Translations under genes and position numbers: made by a program
Part shown: in pieces, positions 16,307 to 25,702 of the stretch
Numbering within the stretch: position 1 is the stretch's first letter
How the letters are laid out: each line of letters starts with the position of its first letter
Notes under the pieces: generated by a model
Databases searched by the model: none
What the model was told of the DNA's origin: nothing
What the model saw: only the letters and a program-made list of their open reading frames with translations
DNA from: Nitriliruptoria bacterium
Lineage (GTDB): Bacteria > Actinomycetota > Nitriliruptoria > Euzebyales > Egibacteraceae
Assembly: GCA_003550425.1 (NCBI GenBank)
Contig: PUKE01000017.1
Location: 1-33,690 of the forward strand
Direction of reading: 5' to 3'
Length of the DNA stretch: 33,690 nucleotides

Positions 16307-16852
16307 TCACGAGAGCGGCCAGGTGGCGACCGTGTCGTAGGTCGCGCCGCTCGGGCCACGCACCGAGCGCATGAGGTTGAGCTGCTCGACGCGCCAGCTC
16401 GAGGTGGGACCGGCGAAGTCGCGCTCGGCGGCGTCGGGGATCGCGCCGTCGCGGGGGGCGCGCGCGAGGGTGAGGTGCGCCGAGAACGCCTTGTCGTCGA
16501 CGAACCCCAGGGGGGCGAGCGCCTCGCGGACCGCCGCGGCGAGCGCGTCGAGCTCCGCGTCGGGCTCCAGGCGGGCCCACAGCACCCGGCGGCCGAAGCG
16601 CCCGGCCGAGCCCTCGAGGCGGATCCGGGGGGCCTGCACCTGCGCGACCGAGCCGGCCAGCGCGCCGGCCACGCGCGGGACGGTGGCCGGCGCGACGTCG
16701 CCGAGGAACAGCAGGGTGAGGTGCCAGGACTCTGGCGCGACCCAGCGCAGCCGCGGGTGCTGGGCGCGCAGCGGCGCCACGGCCTCCTCGAGGGCCTCCC
16801 GGACCCAGGCGGGCACCGGGACGGCCACGAACATGCGGTGCGCCTCGCTCAC
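16307..16852 (-). CDS. thpR: RNA 2',3'-cyclic phosphodiesterase (2'-5' RNA ligase family)
   Basis: 181-residue 2H phosphoesterase with the two diagnostic HxTx motifs, HLTLLFLG (about residue 44) and AHLTLAR (about residue 125), which bind the cyclic phosphate. The N-terminus MFVAVPVPAWVREAL is typical of ThpR. The enzyme opens 2',3'-cyclic phosphates on RNA ends and shows 2'-5' ligase activity in vitro; its physiological role is unclear. GTG 16852 has GAGGAG five bases upstream. The end of the gene is the apparent source of the tandem repeat at 16196-16303. It follows the unknown 120-residue gene on the same strand by 73 bases. Confidence 0.93.
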   Translation of the reverse strand: MSEAHRMFVAVPVPAWVREALEEAVAPLRAQHPRLRWVAPESWHLTLLFLGDVAPATVPRVAGALAGSVAQVQAPRIRLEGSAGRFGRRVLWARLEPDAELDALAAAVREALAPLGFVDDKAFSAHLTLARAPRDGAIPDAAERDFAGPTSSWRVEQLNLMRSVRGPSGATYDTVATWPLS

Positions 16853-16925
16853 GTGCGCTCCTCGGGGGCCTTGGGTCGCGGGACGCGAGGCATCGGCCGT
16901 GCGGTCCGCGGGGCGCGGCGTGCCC

Positions 16926-17288
16926 TCAGCCGCGCTTGGCGATCAGGCCAAGGGCCACCGAGGCGGCGCCCAGCGCGACCGAGGCGATCGCGGAGCCGGC
17001 GGGGATCTGCTTGCGGAACCCGGCGATGGCCATGGTCGCGGTGTCGGCGGCGTTGAGCGCCACGCCCACCTCGAGGGCGCGCTCGCGCTCCTTCTTGTCG
17101 TCGCTGGCGAGCGCGGCGAGCATCGCCAGCTCGCGCGAGGCGTACAGGCGGCCGGCCCACGGCAGGGCCTCGTTGCGCGTCGGGTCGATGCGGAAGATCC
17201 TCATCCACACCTTCGGGAACAGCGCGCCGCTGCCGAGCGCGCCGCGGATGGCCATGACGCCGGTGCGGGCCTGGTCGGCGGTGAGCAT
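16926..17288 (-). CDS. uncharacterised 120-residue protein
   Basis: I do not recognise this protein. ATG 17288 has AGGAGG six bases upstream, a strong initiation signal, and codon use is like its neighbours, so it is very probably real. It begins MLTADQARTGVMAIRGALG, has the aromatic/basic stretch FPKVWMRIFRIDPTRNE, then YASRELAMLAALAS, a charged DDKKERERAL segment and a C-terminal weakly hydrophobic run (AGSAIASVALGAASVALGLI) ending in KRG, which may be a membrane helix. The layout resembles small actinobacterial DUF4267-like membrane proteins, but the match is weak. Upstream of thpR on the same strand. No function is offered. Confidence 0.7.
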   Translation of the reverse strand: MLTADQARTGVMAIRGALGSGALFPKVWMRIFRIDPTRNEALPWAGRLYASRELAMLAALASDDKKERERALEVGVALNAADTATMAIAGFRKQIPAGSAIASVALGAASVALGLIAKRG

Positions 17289-17380
17289 GGGCTGCCTCCT
17301 GTGCGTTGCCGGCGGTCGGTTCGCTCATCGGAGCGTCGGTGCAGACCATACGCGATGCGACCCGCCCCGAAACCTCGGCC

Positions 17381-17420
17381 CGAGCCCGTCCGAGGGCGGC
17401 CGAGCCCGTCCGAGGGCGGC
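17381..17420. repeat. perfect 20-bp tandem duplication
   Basis: The unit CGAGCCCGTCCGAGGGCGGC occurs twice in direct tandem (17381-17400, 17401-17420), in the gap between the unknown 120-residue gene and tRNA-Ser(GGA). Each unit holds a small GCCC/GGGC hairpin. Confidence 0.9.
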
Positions 17421-17455
17421 GCGTCGGTGGGCTGCGCCCAGGACGCTCGTGCGCC

Positions 17456-17461
17456 TAGCAT
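17456..17461 (+). promoter_or_regulatory. -10 box of tRNA-Ser(GGA)
   Basis: TAGCAT fits the TAnnnT -10 pattern and ends nine bases before the tRNA 5' end. No clear -35 box. Confidence 0.35.
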
Positions 17462-17470
17462 GGGCCGCCC

Positions 17471-17563
17471 GGTGGGGTCGCATAGTCTGGCCTAGTGCGC
17501 CCGCTTGGAGTGCGGGTAGAGGTGAACAGCCTCTCGCGGGTTCGAATCCCGCCCCCACCGCCA
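17471..17563 (+). tRNA. tRNA-Ser(GGA)
   Basis: Acceptor stem GGTGGGG (17471-17477) pairs with CCCCACC (17553-17559), followed by discriminator G and encoded CCA (17561-17563). The anticodon arm is CCCGC, loop TTGGAGT, GCGGG, giving anticodon GGA (reads UCC/UCU). The long variable arm (AGAGG...CCTCT) marks class II. Its first 25 bases are nearly identical to tRNA-Ser(CGA) 1.4 kb upstream, so the two probably share an origin. Confidence 0.97.
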
Positions 17564-17660
17564 GCCCCGTCGTCGCCCGCCCGCCCGCATGGGCCGGGCG
17601 CGCGGCGGCGCTCGCGCCACGGTGACCCGATCGTGTCCCTCCTGTGACCCTCGAGCCGCG

Positions 17661-18812
17661 ATGACCGCAGAGCCCCGCGCGCCGCGCGCCTATCCCAGGG
17701 CGCGCACGGTCTTCCGCGCCCGAGGGGTGCCGGTCCGCCTGGACTGGAGCGTGCTGCTGATCGCCGCGCTCGTGGGCTGGGTGCTGGCTGGCCTGCTGGC
17801 CGACAGCCCGAGCCTGCAGGGCGCCTCCACGGCGGTGATCGGCGTGGCCGCGGCGGTGGGGACGGTGCTGTTCTTCGCGAGCGTGCTGGTCCATGAGCTC
17901 GGCCATGCCTGGACCAGCCAGGAGCGCGGCCTGCCGGTCGCCGGGATCACCCTGTTCCTGCTCGGCGGGCTCACCGAGGCGACCGCCGAGGCCAAGCGCG
18001 CCCGTGACGACTTCATGATCGTGGCGGCCGGCCCGTTCATGAGCCTCACCCTGGCGGCGGCCTTCGGCCTGGCGCACGAGGGGCTGCGCGCCACCGACCT
18101 CGCCGCCCTGGTTCCCGCGGCGGTGCTCGCCGCCTACCTGGGCTGGGCGAACCTCGCCCTCGCGGTGCTGAACCTCGTGCCCGCGTTCCCCCTCGACGGC
18201 GGCCGGCTGCTGCGGTCGGTGCTGTGGGCGCTGGGCGCGGGCACGCATCGCTCGACGCGCCTGGCCGCGCGCGTCGGCCAGGCCTTCGCCCTCGGGCTGG
18301 GCGGCGTCGGCATCTGGGCGCTGACCCGCGACACCGGGCCCGGGCTCGGCGGGATCTGGGAGCTGATCATCGCCCTGTTCCTGTTCAAGGGCGCCGCGGA
18401 CGCGGCACGCTCGGCGCGCCTGCGCGAGCGGCTCGCCGGGCGGCGCGTCGGCGAGGTGATGGGCGCCGCGCCACCGCCGCTGTCGGCCGACCTGCCGCTG
18501 CACGACGCCGCCGTCGCGCTGCGCCAGCATCCCGCGCTGCTGTGGCCGGTCGACGACCCGCCGAGCGCCGCGGTGCGCCTGGCCGACCTCGAGGCGCTCG
18601 ATCGGCGGCGCTGGTCCACCACGGCGCTCGCCGAGGTCGCCTCCGACCTCGCCGGGCAGACGGCCTCGGCCGAGGAGGACCTCGATGACGCCGTCGCTCG
18701 GATGGTCGACGCGCCCGCGGGGATGCTGCTGGTCCTCGACGAGCGCGGCGCCGCGCGCGGCCTGCTGACCCCGAGCCTCGTCGCCGATGTCACCGAGCGC
18801 GCGCGACGATGA
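17661..18812 (+). CDS. site-2 protease family zinc metalloprotease (M50)
   Basis: 383-residue intramembrane metalloprotease. The catalytic zinc motif HELGH is at residues 78-82, within a membrane helix, and the third ligand motif NLVPAFPLDGG has its Asp at 179. Four to six hydrophobic helices fill residues 28-245. The C-terminal 120 residues resemble a degenerate CBS-like regulatory region (RVGEVMGAAPPPLSADLPLHDA). This class B S2P architecture (SpoIVFB/Rip3-like) cleaves membrane-bound substrates such as anti-sigma factors. ATG 17661 is chosen because the upstream frame crosses the tRNA vicinity and MTAEPRAPRAYP leads directly into the family N-terminus; the ribosome binding site is weak. 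ATGA overlap with the following PDZ/S16 gene. Confidence 0.92.
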   Translation: MTAEPRAPRAYPRARTVFRARGVPVRLDWSVLLIAALVGWVLAGLLADSPSLQGASTAVIGVAAAVGTVLFFASVLVHELGHAWTSQERGLPVAGITLFLLGGLTEATAEAKRARDDFMIVAAGPFMSLTLAAAFGLAHEGLRATDLAALVPAAVLAAYLGWANLALAVLNLVPAFPLDGGRLLRSVLWALGAGTHRSTRLAARVGQAFALGLGGVGIWALTRDTGPGLGGIWELIIALFLFKGAADAARSARLRERLAGRRVGEVMGAAPPPLSADLPLHDAAVALRQHPALLWPVDDPPSAAVRLADLEALDRRRWSTTALAEVASDLAGQTASAEEDLDDAVARMVDAPAGMLLVLDERGAARGLLTPSLVADVTERARR

Positions 18813-19894
18813 GCGTCGCGGACGACCGGGAGGCCAGCCAGGGCCGCGAGCGCGGGCTCCTGGCCCTGCTCGGGCGCCTGCCACGGGGCACGGTCCTCGC
18901 GCTGTGCCTGGTGATCCTCGTGGCCGCGGCGACCACGGTGCGGCTGCCGGTGCTGGTCGAGCGCCCCGGCGACCCGGTGCCCACCAGCGGCGCGCTGACC
19001 GTCGACGGCCGGCCGGGCGACGCCGTGGACGGCGAGTTCGCCATCAGCACGGTCCGGCGTGGCGAGGCCACGCCGTGGACGGCGCTGCTCGGCGCCGTGG
19101 ATCCCGGGCGCACCCTGCGGCCCACCGGGGAGATCGTGCCGCCCGATGAGGACTTCGAGGGCTATCGCGAGCGCCAGCGGCTGGTCTTCGAGGGGTCGGT
19201 GCGCACCGCCGCCGCGGTGGCCCTCGCCGAGGCGGGCCTTGCCGTCGAGCAGCACCTGGAGGTCGTGCAGGTGCTGGAGGGCGCCCCGGCCGAGGCGCAC
19301 CTCGAGCCGCAGGACCGGGTGCTCGCGGTCGATGGCCAGGCCCTGGAGACCCAGGCCGAGCTGTCGCAGCGCCTGGAGGCGGGCGAGCCGACCGCGCTGA
19401 CCATCGAGCGCGACGGCGAGCAGCGGGAGGTGCGCCTGACCCCCGCGCGGTTCTCCCATGCCGGCGAGGAGCACGAGGGCCTCGGGGTGCTGCTCCAGCA
19501 GCAGCCCGACCTGCCGGTGCCGGTGGACGCCGACCTCGACCGCATCAGCGGTCCCAGCGCCGGGCTCCTGCTGGCCCTGACCGTGTACGACGTGATCGAC
19601 GAGGACGTCGACCTCGCCCGCGGGCGGCTCGTGGCCGGCAGCGGCACCCTGAACCTGGACGGGCAGGTCGGGCCCGTCGGCTCCATCGAGGCGAAGGTCG
19701 CTGGCGCCATCGCCGCCGACGTCGACGTCTTCCTGGTGCCCGAGGTCAACGCCGACGCCGCGCGCGAGGCCGCCGACGGCGCGCTCGACGTGGTCGGCGT
19801 GGCCACCTTCGGCGAGTCGGTGGAGGCGCTGACCGAGCCCGACGGCGACGAGGTGGCCGGACCCTGGTGCCCCCGCGGGCGGGGTGGCTGCTAG
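18809..19894 (+). CDS. PDZ and Lon-type (S16) membrane serine protease, YlbL-like
   Basis: 361-residue protein with one N-terminal membrane helix (about residues 27-49), an extracytoplasmic region, a PDZ domain (about 150-212; VVQVLEGAPAEAHLEPQDRVLAVDG) and a C-terminal Lon-type S16 peptidase domain. The catalytic dyad is visible as Ser250 in SGPSAGLLLAL and Lys296 in GSIEAKVAGA. The arrangement matches the YlbL family of Firmicutes and Actinobacteria. Its ATG (18809) overlaps the site-2 protease stop as ATGA, so the two membrane proteases are made together. The TAG stop (19892-19894) is also the start of a -10-like box for the downstream SRP RNA. The last 12 residues (GPWCPRGRGGC) are unusual in carrying two Cys. 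Confidence 0.9.
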   Translation: MSVADDREASQGRERGLLALLGRLPRGTVLALCLVILVAAATTVRLPVLVERPGDPVPTSGALTVDGRPGDAVDGEFAISTVRRGEATPWTALLGAVDPGRTLRPTGEIVPPDEDFEGYRERQRLVFEGSVRTAAAVALAEAGLAVEQHLEVVQVLEGAPAEAHLEPQDRVLAVDGQALETQAELSQRLEAGEPTALTIERDGEQREVRLTPARFSHAGEEHEGLGVLLQQQPDLPVPVDADLDRISGPSAGLLLALTVYDVIDEDVDLARGRLVAGSGTLNLDGQVGPVGSIEAKVAGAIAADVDVFLVPEVNADAAREAADGALDVVGVATFGESVEALTEPDGDEVAGPWCPRGRGGC

Positions 19895-19897
19895 CCT
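19892..19897 (+). promoter_or_regulatory. possible -10 box of SRP RNA
   Basis: TAGCCT fits the TAnnnT pattern and shares its first three bases with the stop codon of the preceding protease gene. Transcription would start near 19904, just before the SRP RNA helix. Confidence 0.3.
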
Positions 19898-19925
19898 TGG
19901 GCGTCCGGCGCGGTCAGCGCCGGGC

Positions 19926-20036
<111 letters not shown>

Positions 20037-20172
20037 GTCCGGCGGTGGCCGCGCCGACGCGATGCCGGCCCACCGGCGCGCGGTCGCCGGCGAGCCCTGC
20101 CAGGCCCCGGGATGGCCCACGCGCTGGTCGGGCCCGTCCGTGCAGGGCCGTCCTCGGCGCGTGAGGTTCCCG

Positions 20173-22272
20173 GTGGACCATCGATCGCTGTACCGCACCT
20201 ACCGGCCGCAGGGCTTCGACGAGGTCGTCGGGCAGCGCCACATCACCCAGACGCTGGCCCGCGCGGTGGCCGAGGGGCGCGTGGCGCACGCCTACCTGTT
20301 CACCGGGCCCAGGGGGACCGGCAAGACCTCGACCGCGCGCATCCTGGCCAAGGCGCTCAACTGTGCCGAAGGGCCCACCGCGACCCCCTGCGAGGCCTGC
20401 CAGTCCTGCCGTGACATCACCGCGGGCTCCCACGTCGACGTGATCGAGATCGACGCGGCCAGCCACGGCGGCGTCGACGACGTCCGCGACCTGCGCGACC
20501 GGGTCGCCTTCGCGCCGGCGGTGGCCCGCACCAAGGTCTACATCGTCGACGAGTGCCACATGCTGTCGACGGCGGGCTGGAACGCCTTCCTCAAGACCGT
20601 CGAGGAGCCGCCGGGGCACGTGCAGTTCGTGTTCGCCACGACCGAGCCGCACAAGGTGCTCGACACGATCCACTCGCGCACCCAGCGGATGGACTTCCGC
20701 CGCGTCTCGGCCGCCGACCTGGACGCGCACGTCCAGGTGCTCGCCGACCGCGAGGGCCTGGAGCTCGAGCCCGGCGCGCGCGACCTCATCGTCCGCGCCG
20801 GCGACGGCAGCGTCCGCGACACGCTGAGCGTGCTCGACCAGGTCCGGGCGTTCACCGGCGACACCATCGCCGCGGCGGACGCGGCCGAGGTCCTCGGCGC
20901 CGTCGACGCCGACACCCTGACCGCGCTGGTCACGGCCCTCGCCGGGCGCGACGCCGGGGGCGTGTGCACCCTCGTGGGACGGCTGGCCGACGAGGGCGTC
21001 GACCTGCGCCAGTTCGCCAAGGACGCCGTGGAGCACCTGCGCCAGCTGCTCCTGCTGCAGGCCGCGCCGGAGGCAGGGCTCGTCGAGGCGACCGCCGAGC
21101 GCCTCGCCGAGCTGCACCGCCAGGCCCAGCAGCTGCCCCGCGCGCAGCTCCTGCGCACCCTCGAGCTCCTGTCGGAGGCCCAGCCGCGCATGCGCCGTGG
21201 CAGCACGCGCCTGCCCCTGGAGCTCGCGCTGCTCAAGGCGGCCCTGCCCGAGACCGACGAGGACACCGCCGCGCTCGCGGGGCGACTCGAGCGCCTCGAG
21301 CGCGGGATGGGCCACGAGCAGCGCTCCGCGGCCGCGGCCCCGCAATCCGCGCCAGCGCCGGAGGCACCGGCGCCACCGCCGCAGCCTGCATCGGCCTCGG
21401 AGCCACAGCCCGCGTCGGCCTCGGAGCCAGAGCCTGCGCCCGCCTCGGAGCCCGAGCCGGAGCCGGCTCCCGGGCCCGAGCCGGAGCCCGAGCCCGCGCC
21501 CGCGCCGGCCCCGGAGCCTGAGCCTGCGCCCGCGCCGGCTCCCGAGCCCGAGCCCGAGCCCACGCCCGCGGCCTCCGGTGGCCAGCCGTCCGGCGGGGGA
21601 GCGGTGGACCTCGCGCGGGCGCAGGCCGACTGGCCGGCGGTGCTCGAGGCCATCAAGCGGCGCAAGAAGCCCCGGGTGCACGCGTTCGTGTGCGAGGGCG
21701 CGCCGGCCGCGGTCGACGGGTCGGTCCTGACCGTGCGCTTCCCGCCCGAGAAGTCCTTCCATGCCGAGCAGCTCAAGGACGACGGCGTCCAGCAGGTCGC
21801 CGCGGACGCCGTGGAGGAGGTGCTCGGGCGGCGGCTGCGGCTGCACCCGATCGTCGACCAGGACGCGCCACCGCCAGCGGCCGGCGGCAGCGGCGGCGCC
21901 ACGCCCGCGCCGGCACCCGCGCCCGCGCCCGCAGCAGCGCCCGCCCCGACGCCGACCGCTGAGCCGGAGCCAAGGGGTGGCGCCGAGGCGCCGGAGGACC
22001 CTGTGGCTGGCGACGCCGGCGCGGCCCCAGCCGCGGACGCGCCAGCGCCGCCCGCCTCCGCGACGCCCGCCTCCGCGCCGCCCGCGCCGGCTCCGCCGCC
22101 GCGCCCCGCCACGCCGGCCAGCGATCCCGAGGAGGCCGCGGCCGAGCGCGAGCGCGCCGAGGCGCAGGGCGAGGAGCTGCCCTCGCTGTCCCACCAGGAG
22201 GCCGTCGAGGCGGTCCAGCGCGAGCTCGGCGCCCGGCTGGTCGACCCCGACGCCGACCCCGGTCGCGGCTAG
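20173..22272 (+). CDS. dnaX: DNA polymerase III subunits gamma/tau
   Basis: 699-residue clamp-loader ATPase. The start GTG 20173 has GAGG six bases upstream and gives the family N-terminus LYRTYRPQGFDEVVGQ. Walker A is GPRGTGKT (45-52), the zinc module is C64, C73, C76 and C79, Walker B is VYIVDE (122-127), and domain III follows with DGSVRDTLSVLDQ. Between about 385 and 475 there is a long Pro/Ala/Glu repeat (PEPEPAPAP-type), then a domain near ADWPAVLEAIKRRKKPRVHAFV (tau-like), a second Pro/Ala linker, and a conserved C-terminal SLSHQEAVEAVQRELGARLV. No A-rich slippery site is present, so a separate short gamma product by frameshifting is not supported. Followed by ybaB and recR. Confidence 0.96.
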   Translation: MDHRSLYRTYRPQGFDEVVGQRHITQTLARAVAEGRVAHAYLFTGPRGTGKTSTARILAKALNCAEGPTATPCEACQSCRDITAGSHVDVIEIDAASHGGVDDVRDLRDRVAFAPAVARTKVYIVDECHMLSTAGWNAFLKTVEEPPGHVQFVFATTEPHKVLDTIHSRTQRMDFRRVSAADLDAHVQVLADREGLELEPGARDLIVRAGDGSVRDTLSVLDQVRAFTGDTIAAADAAEVLGAVDADTLTALVTALAGRDAGGVCTLVGRLADEGVDLRQFAKDAVEHLRQLLLLQAAPEAGLVEATAERLAELHRQAQQLPRAQLLRTLELLSEAQPRMRRGSTRLPLELALLKAALPETDEDTAALAGRLERLERGMGHEQRSAAAAPQSAPAPEAPAPPPQPASASEPQPASASEPEPAPASEPEPEPAPGPEPEPEPAPAPAPEPEPAPAPAPEPEPEPTPAASGGQPSGGGAVDLARAQADWPAVLEAIKRRKKPRVHAFVCEGAPAAVDGSVLTVRFPPEKSFHAEQLKDDGVQQVAADAVEEVLGRRLRLHPIVDQDAPPPAAGGSGGATPAPAPAPAPAAAPAPTPTAEPEPRGGAEAPEDPVAGDAGAAPAADAPAPPASATPASAPPAPAPPPRPATPASDPEEAAAERERAEAQGEELPSLSHQEAVEAVQRELGARLVDPDADPGRG

Positions 22273-22356
22273 CGCGAGGGCGACCCGCCCGGGACGGCGA
22301 CGCCACGGCGCGCGGCAGTAGGCTGGGCGCCCCGGCCCCGACGGTGAGGCCCCACC

Positions 22357-22662
22357 ATGAACCAGATGATGCGTCAGGCCCAGGCGCTTCAGCGCAAGAT
22401 GGCCAAGGCCCAGGAGGAGCTCGCCGCCGAGGAGGTCACCGGAGCCGCGGGCGGTGGCACGGTCACCGCCACCGCCTCGGGCAACGGGGAGCTCAAGCGG
22501 GTCGAGATCGCGCCCGACGTGGTCGACCCCGACGACGTCGAGATGCTCCAGGACCTCGTCACCGCGGCGGTCAACGAGGCGATGCGGGCCGCCAAGGACC
22601 TCGAGGAGGAGCGCATGGGCGACCTCGCCGGCGGCCTCGGCCTGCCCCCGGGGATGCTCTAG
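22357..22662 (+). CDS. YbaB/EbfC nucleoid-associated protein
   Basis: 101-residue DNA-binding protein of the YbaB/EbfC family, a dimer that coats or organises DNA. Family blocks are MMRQAQALQRKMAKAQEELA, the Gly-rich beta turn (GGGTVTATASGNGELKRVEI) and DLVTAAVNEAMRAAKDLEEERM. ATG 22357 follows GAGG with an eight-base spacer. A -10-like TAGGCT (22319-22324) lies upstream. The dnaX-ybaB-recR order is highly conserved in bacteria and suggests a link to replication or repair. Confidence 0.95.
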   Translation: MNQMMRQAQALQRKMAKAQEELAAEEVTGAAGGGTVTATASGNGELKRVEIAPDVVDPDDVEMLQDLVTAAVNEAMRAAKDLEEERMGDLAGGLGLPPGML

Positions 22663-22713
22663 CCCCCGCGCCCACGACCGCCCGCGCCCCCGCTCGACAG
22701 GACCGCGCCTCCG

Positions 22714-23310
22714 ATGGACTACGAGGGTCCGATCCAGGACCTCATCACCGAGCTGGGCCGCCTGCCCGGCATCGGGCCCAAGAGCGCCCAGCGCCTGGCG
22801 TTCCACCTGCTGACGGTGGACGCCACCGACGCGCGGCGCCTCGCCGACGCGATCACCAGCGTGAAGGAGCGCGTGCGCTTCTGCGAGGTGTGCTTCAACG
22901 TCTCCGAGGGGCCGCGCTGCCGGGTGTGCCGCGACGAGCGCCGCTCCGACGAGGTGCTGTGCGTGGTCGAGGAGCCCCGCGACGTGGTGGCCATCGAGCG
23001 CACCGGCGAGTTCCGGGGCCGCTACCACGTGCTCGGCGGCGCGATCAGCCCGCTGGACGGCATCGGCCCCGCCCAGCTGCGGGTCAAGGAGCTGCTGGCG
23101 CGCCTGTCGGACGGCGCGGTGACCGAGGTGGTCATCGCCACCAACACCTCCATCGAGGGCGAGGCCACCGCCAGCTACCTCTCGCGCCAGCTCCAGCCGC
23201 TGGGCGTGCGCCTGACGCGGCTCGCGGCCGGCCTGCCGGTGGGCGGCGACCTCGAGTACGCCGACGAGGTCACCCTCGGCCGCGCCTTCGCCGGACGGAC
23301 ACAGCTGTAG
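22714..23310 (+). CDS. recR: recombination mediator RecR
   Basis: 198-residue RecFOR-pathway protein that helps load RecA on gapped DNA. The helix-hairpin-helix ([20 protein letters not shown]) is near the N-terminus. A four-Cys zinc finger follows ([19 protein letters not shown]), then the Toprim domain ([26 protein letters not shown]) and C-terminal [18 protein letters not shown] with [17 protein letters not shown]. Full length. ATG 22714 lies 51 bases after ybaB and has no strong ribosome binding site. Confidence 0.97.
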   Translation: MDYEGPIQDLITELGRLPGIGPKSAQRLAFHLLTVDATDARRLADAITSVKERVRFCEVCFNVSEGPRCRVCRDERRSDEVLCVVEEPRDVVAIERTGEFRGRYHVLGGAISPLDGIGPAQLRVKELLARLSDGAVTEVVIATNTSIEGEATASYLSRQLQPLGVRLTRLAAGLPVGGDLEYADEVTLGRAFAGRTQL

Positions 23311-23335
23311 GCCCCGCCGGCGGCACCGGGCCCGC

Positions 23336-23341
23336 TACCAT
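23336..23341 (+). promoter_or_regulatory. possible -10 box of lysC-asd
   Basis: TACCAT fits the TAnnnT pattern in the 66-base gap after recR, 35 bases before the lysC GTG. No lysine-riboswitch-like structure fits in the gap. Confidence 0.3.
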
Positions 23342-23376
23342 GCGTCGCGGTCCGACCTCGTCTCGGGGAGCAGCCG

Positions 23377-24620
<1,244 letters not shown>

Positions 24621-24624
<4 letters not shown>

Positions 24625-25682
24625 GCCACCACCACGAGGGCCGCACGCTGGCGATCGTCGGCGCGACCGGCGCGGTCGGGCGCGTGATGCGCCAGCTCGT
24701 CGCCGAGCGGGACCTGCCCTTCGACGAGGTCCGCCTCGTGGCGTCGTCGCGCTCGGCCGGCTCCACGCTCGAGGTCCGCGGCGAGCCGGTCGTGGTCCGT
24801 GACGTGGCCGAGGACGACGTGTTCGACGGGGTGGACGTCGCCCTGTTCTCCGCCGGCGGCAGCGTGTCCAAGGAGCACGCGCCGCGGGCGGTCGCCGCCG
24901 GCGCGAAGGTCGTCGACAACTCCTCGGCCTTCCGGCTGGCCGACGACGTCCCGCTGGTGGTCACCGAGGTGAACCCCGAGGCGCTCGAGTCGCTGCGCGA
25001 CGGTGGGGGCATCGTCGCCAACCCCAACTGCACGACGATGACCGCGATGCTGCCGCTGAAGGCGCTGCACGACGCCTTCGGGCTGGTCGGCTACACCGCC
25101 ACCAGCTACCAGGCCGCCGGCGGCGCCGGGCAGCCGGGCATCGACGAGCTGATGGCGCAGACCGAGGCGCTGGCCTCCGACCCCGAGGGCCTGCGCGACG
25201 ACGGTGGCGCGCTGCGCGCCAAGGCGCCGCGCCCGGAGGTCCACACCGACGTGCTCGCCTTCAACGCCGTCCCGCTGCTCGGGCCCAGCGACGCCGAGGG
25301 CTACACCGAGGAGGAGCGCAAGCTCGTCAACGAGTCGCGCAAGATCCTCGGCCTGCCCCAGCTCGCGGTCGCGCCGACGTGCGTGCGCGTGCCCGTGGTC
25401 GTGGGCCACGCCATCGCGCTGCGCGCCGTGCTGGTCGACCCGGTCCACGACGTGGCCAAGGCCGTCGAGGCGATCGAGGGCTTCCCCGGCACGGTGGTCG
25501 AGGAGTCGCCGACGCCGCTGGCCTACGCCGGGCGCGACGAGGTCGCCGTGGGGCGCATCCGCCTCGACCTCGTCGACGACCACGCGGTCAACCTCTGGGT
25601 CGTGGGCGACAACCTCCGCAAGGGCGCGGCGCTCAACACCGTGCAGATCGCCGAGGAGCTCGTCCGCCGCGGCCTCGCCTGA
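24621..25682 (+). CDS. asd: aspartate-semialdehyde dehydrogenase
   Basis: 353-residue NADP-dependent enzyme reducing aspartyl phosphate to aspartate semialdehyde, the step after LysC. The nucleotide-binding turn is GATGAVG (14-20). The catalytic Cys137 is in NPNCTT, followed by [14 protein letters not shown] and the active-site His region [13 protein letters not shown]. Substrate-binding [21 protein letters not shown] closes the protein. The N-terminus carries a natural His run (MSHHH). ATG 24621 overlaps the lysC stop (ATGA). The frame is open far upstream by chance, but the overlap and the family N-terminus fix the start. Confidence 0.97.
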
Positions 25683-25702
25683 CGGCGCGGCTGGCTGGCC
25701 GC

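Noticed and set aside
16196-16309. CRISPR-like array
   Set aside because: Units are directly abutting with no unique spacers, only two alternating unit lengths, and no cas genes are in the window.
20173-22272. programmed frameshift in dnaX making gamma
   Set aside because: No A-rich slippery heptamer of the E. coli type. The gene is almost free of A or T runs.
23311-23376. lysine riboswitch before lysC
   Set aside because: The gap of 66 bases is too short for the lysine aptamer and shows no fitting helices.
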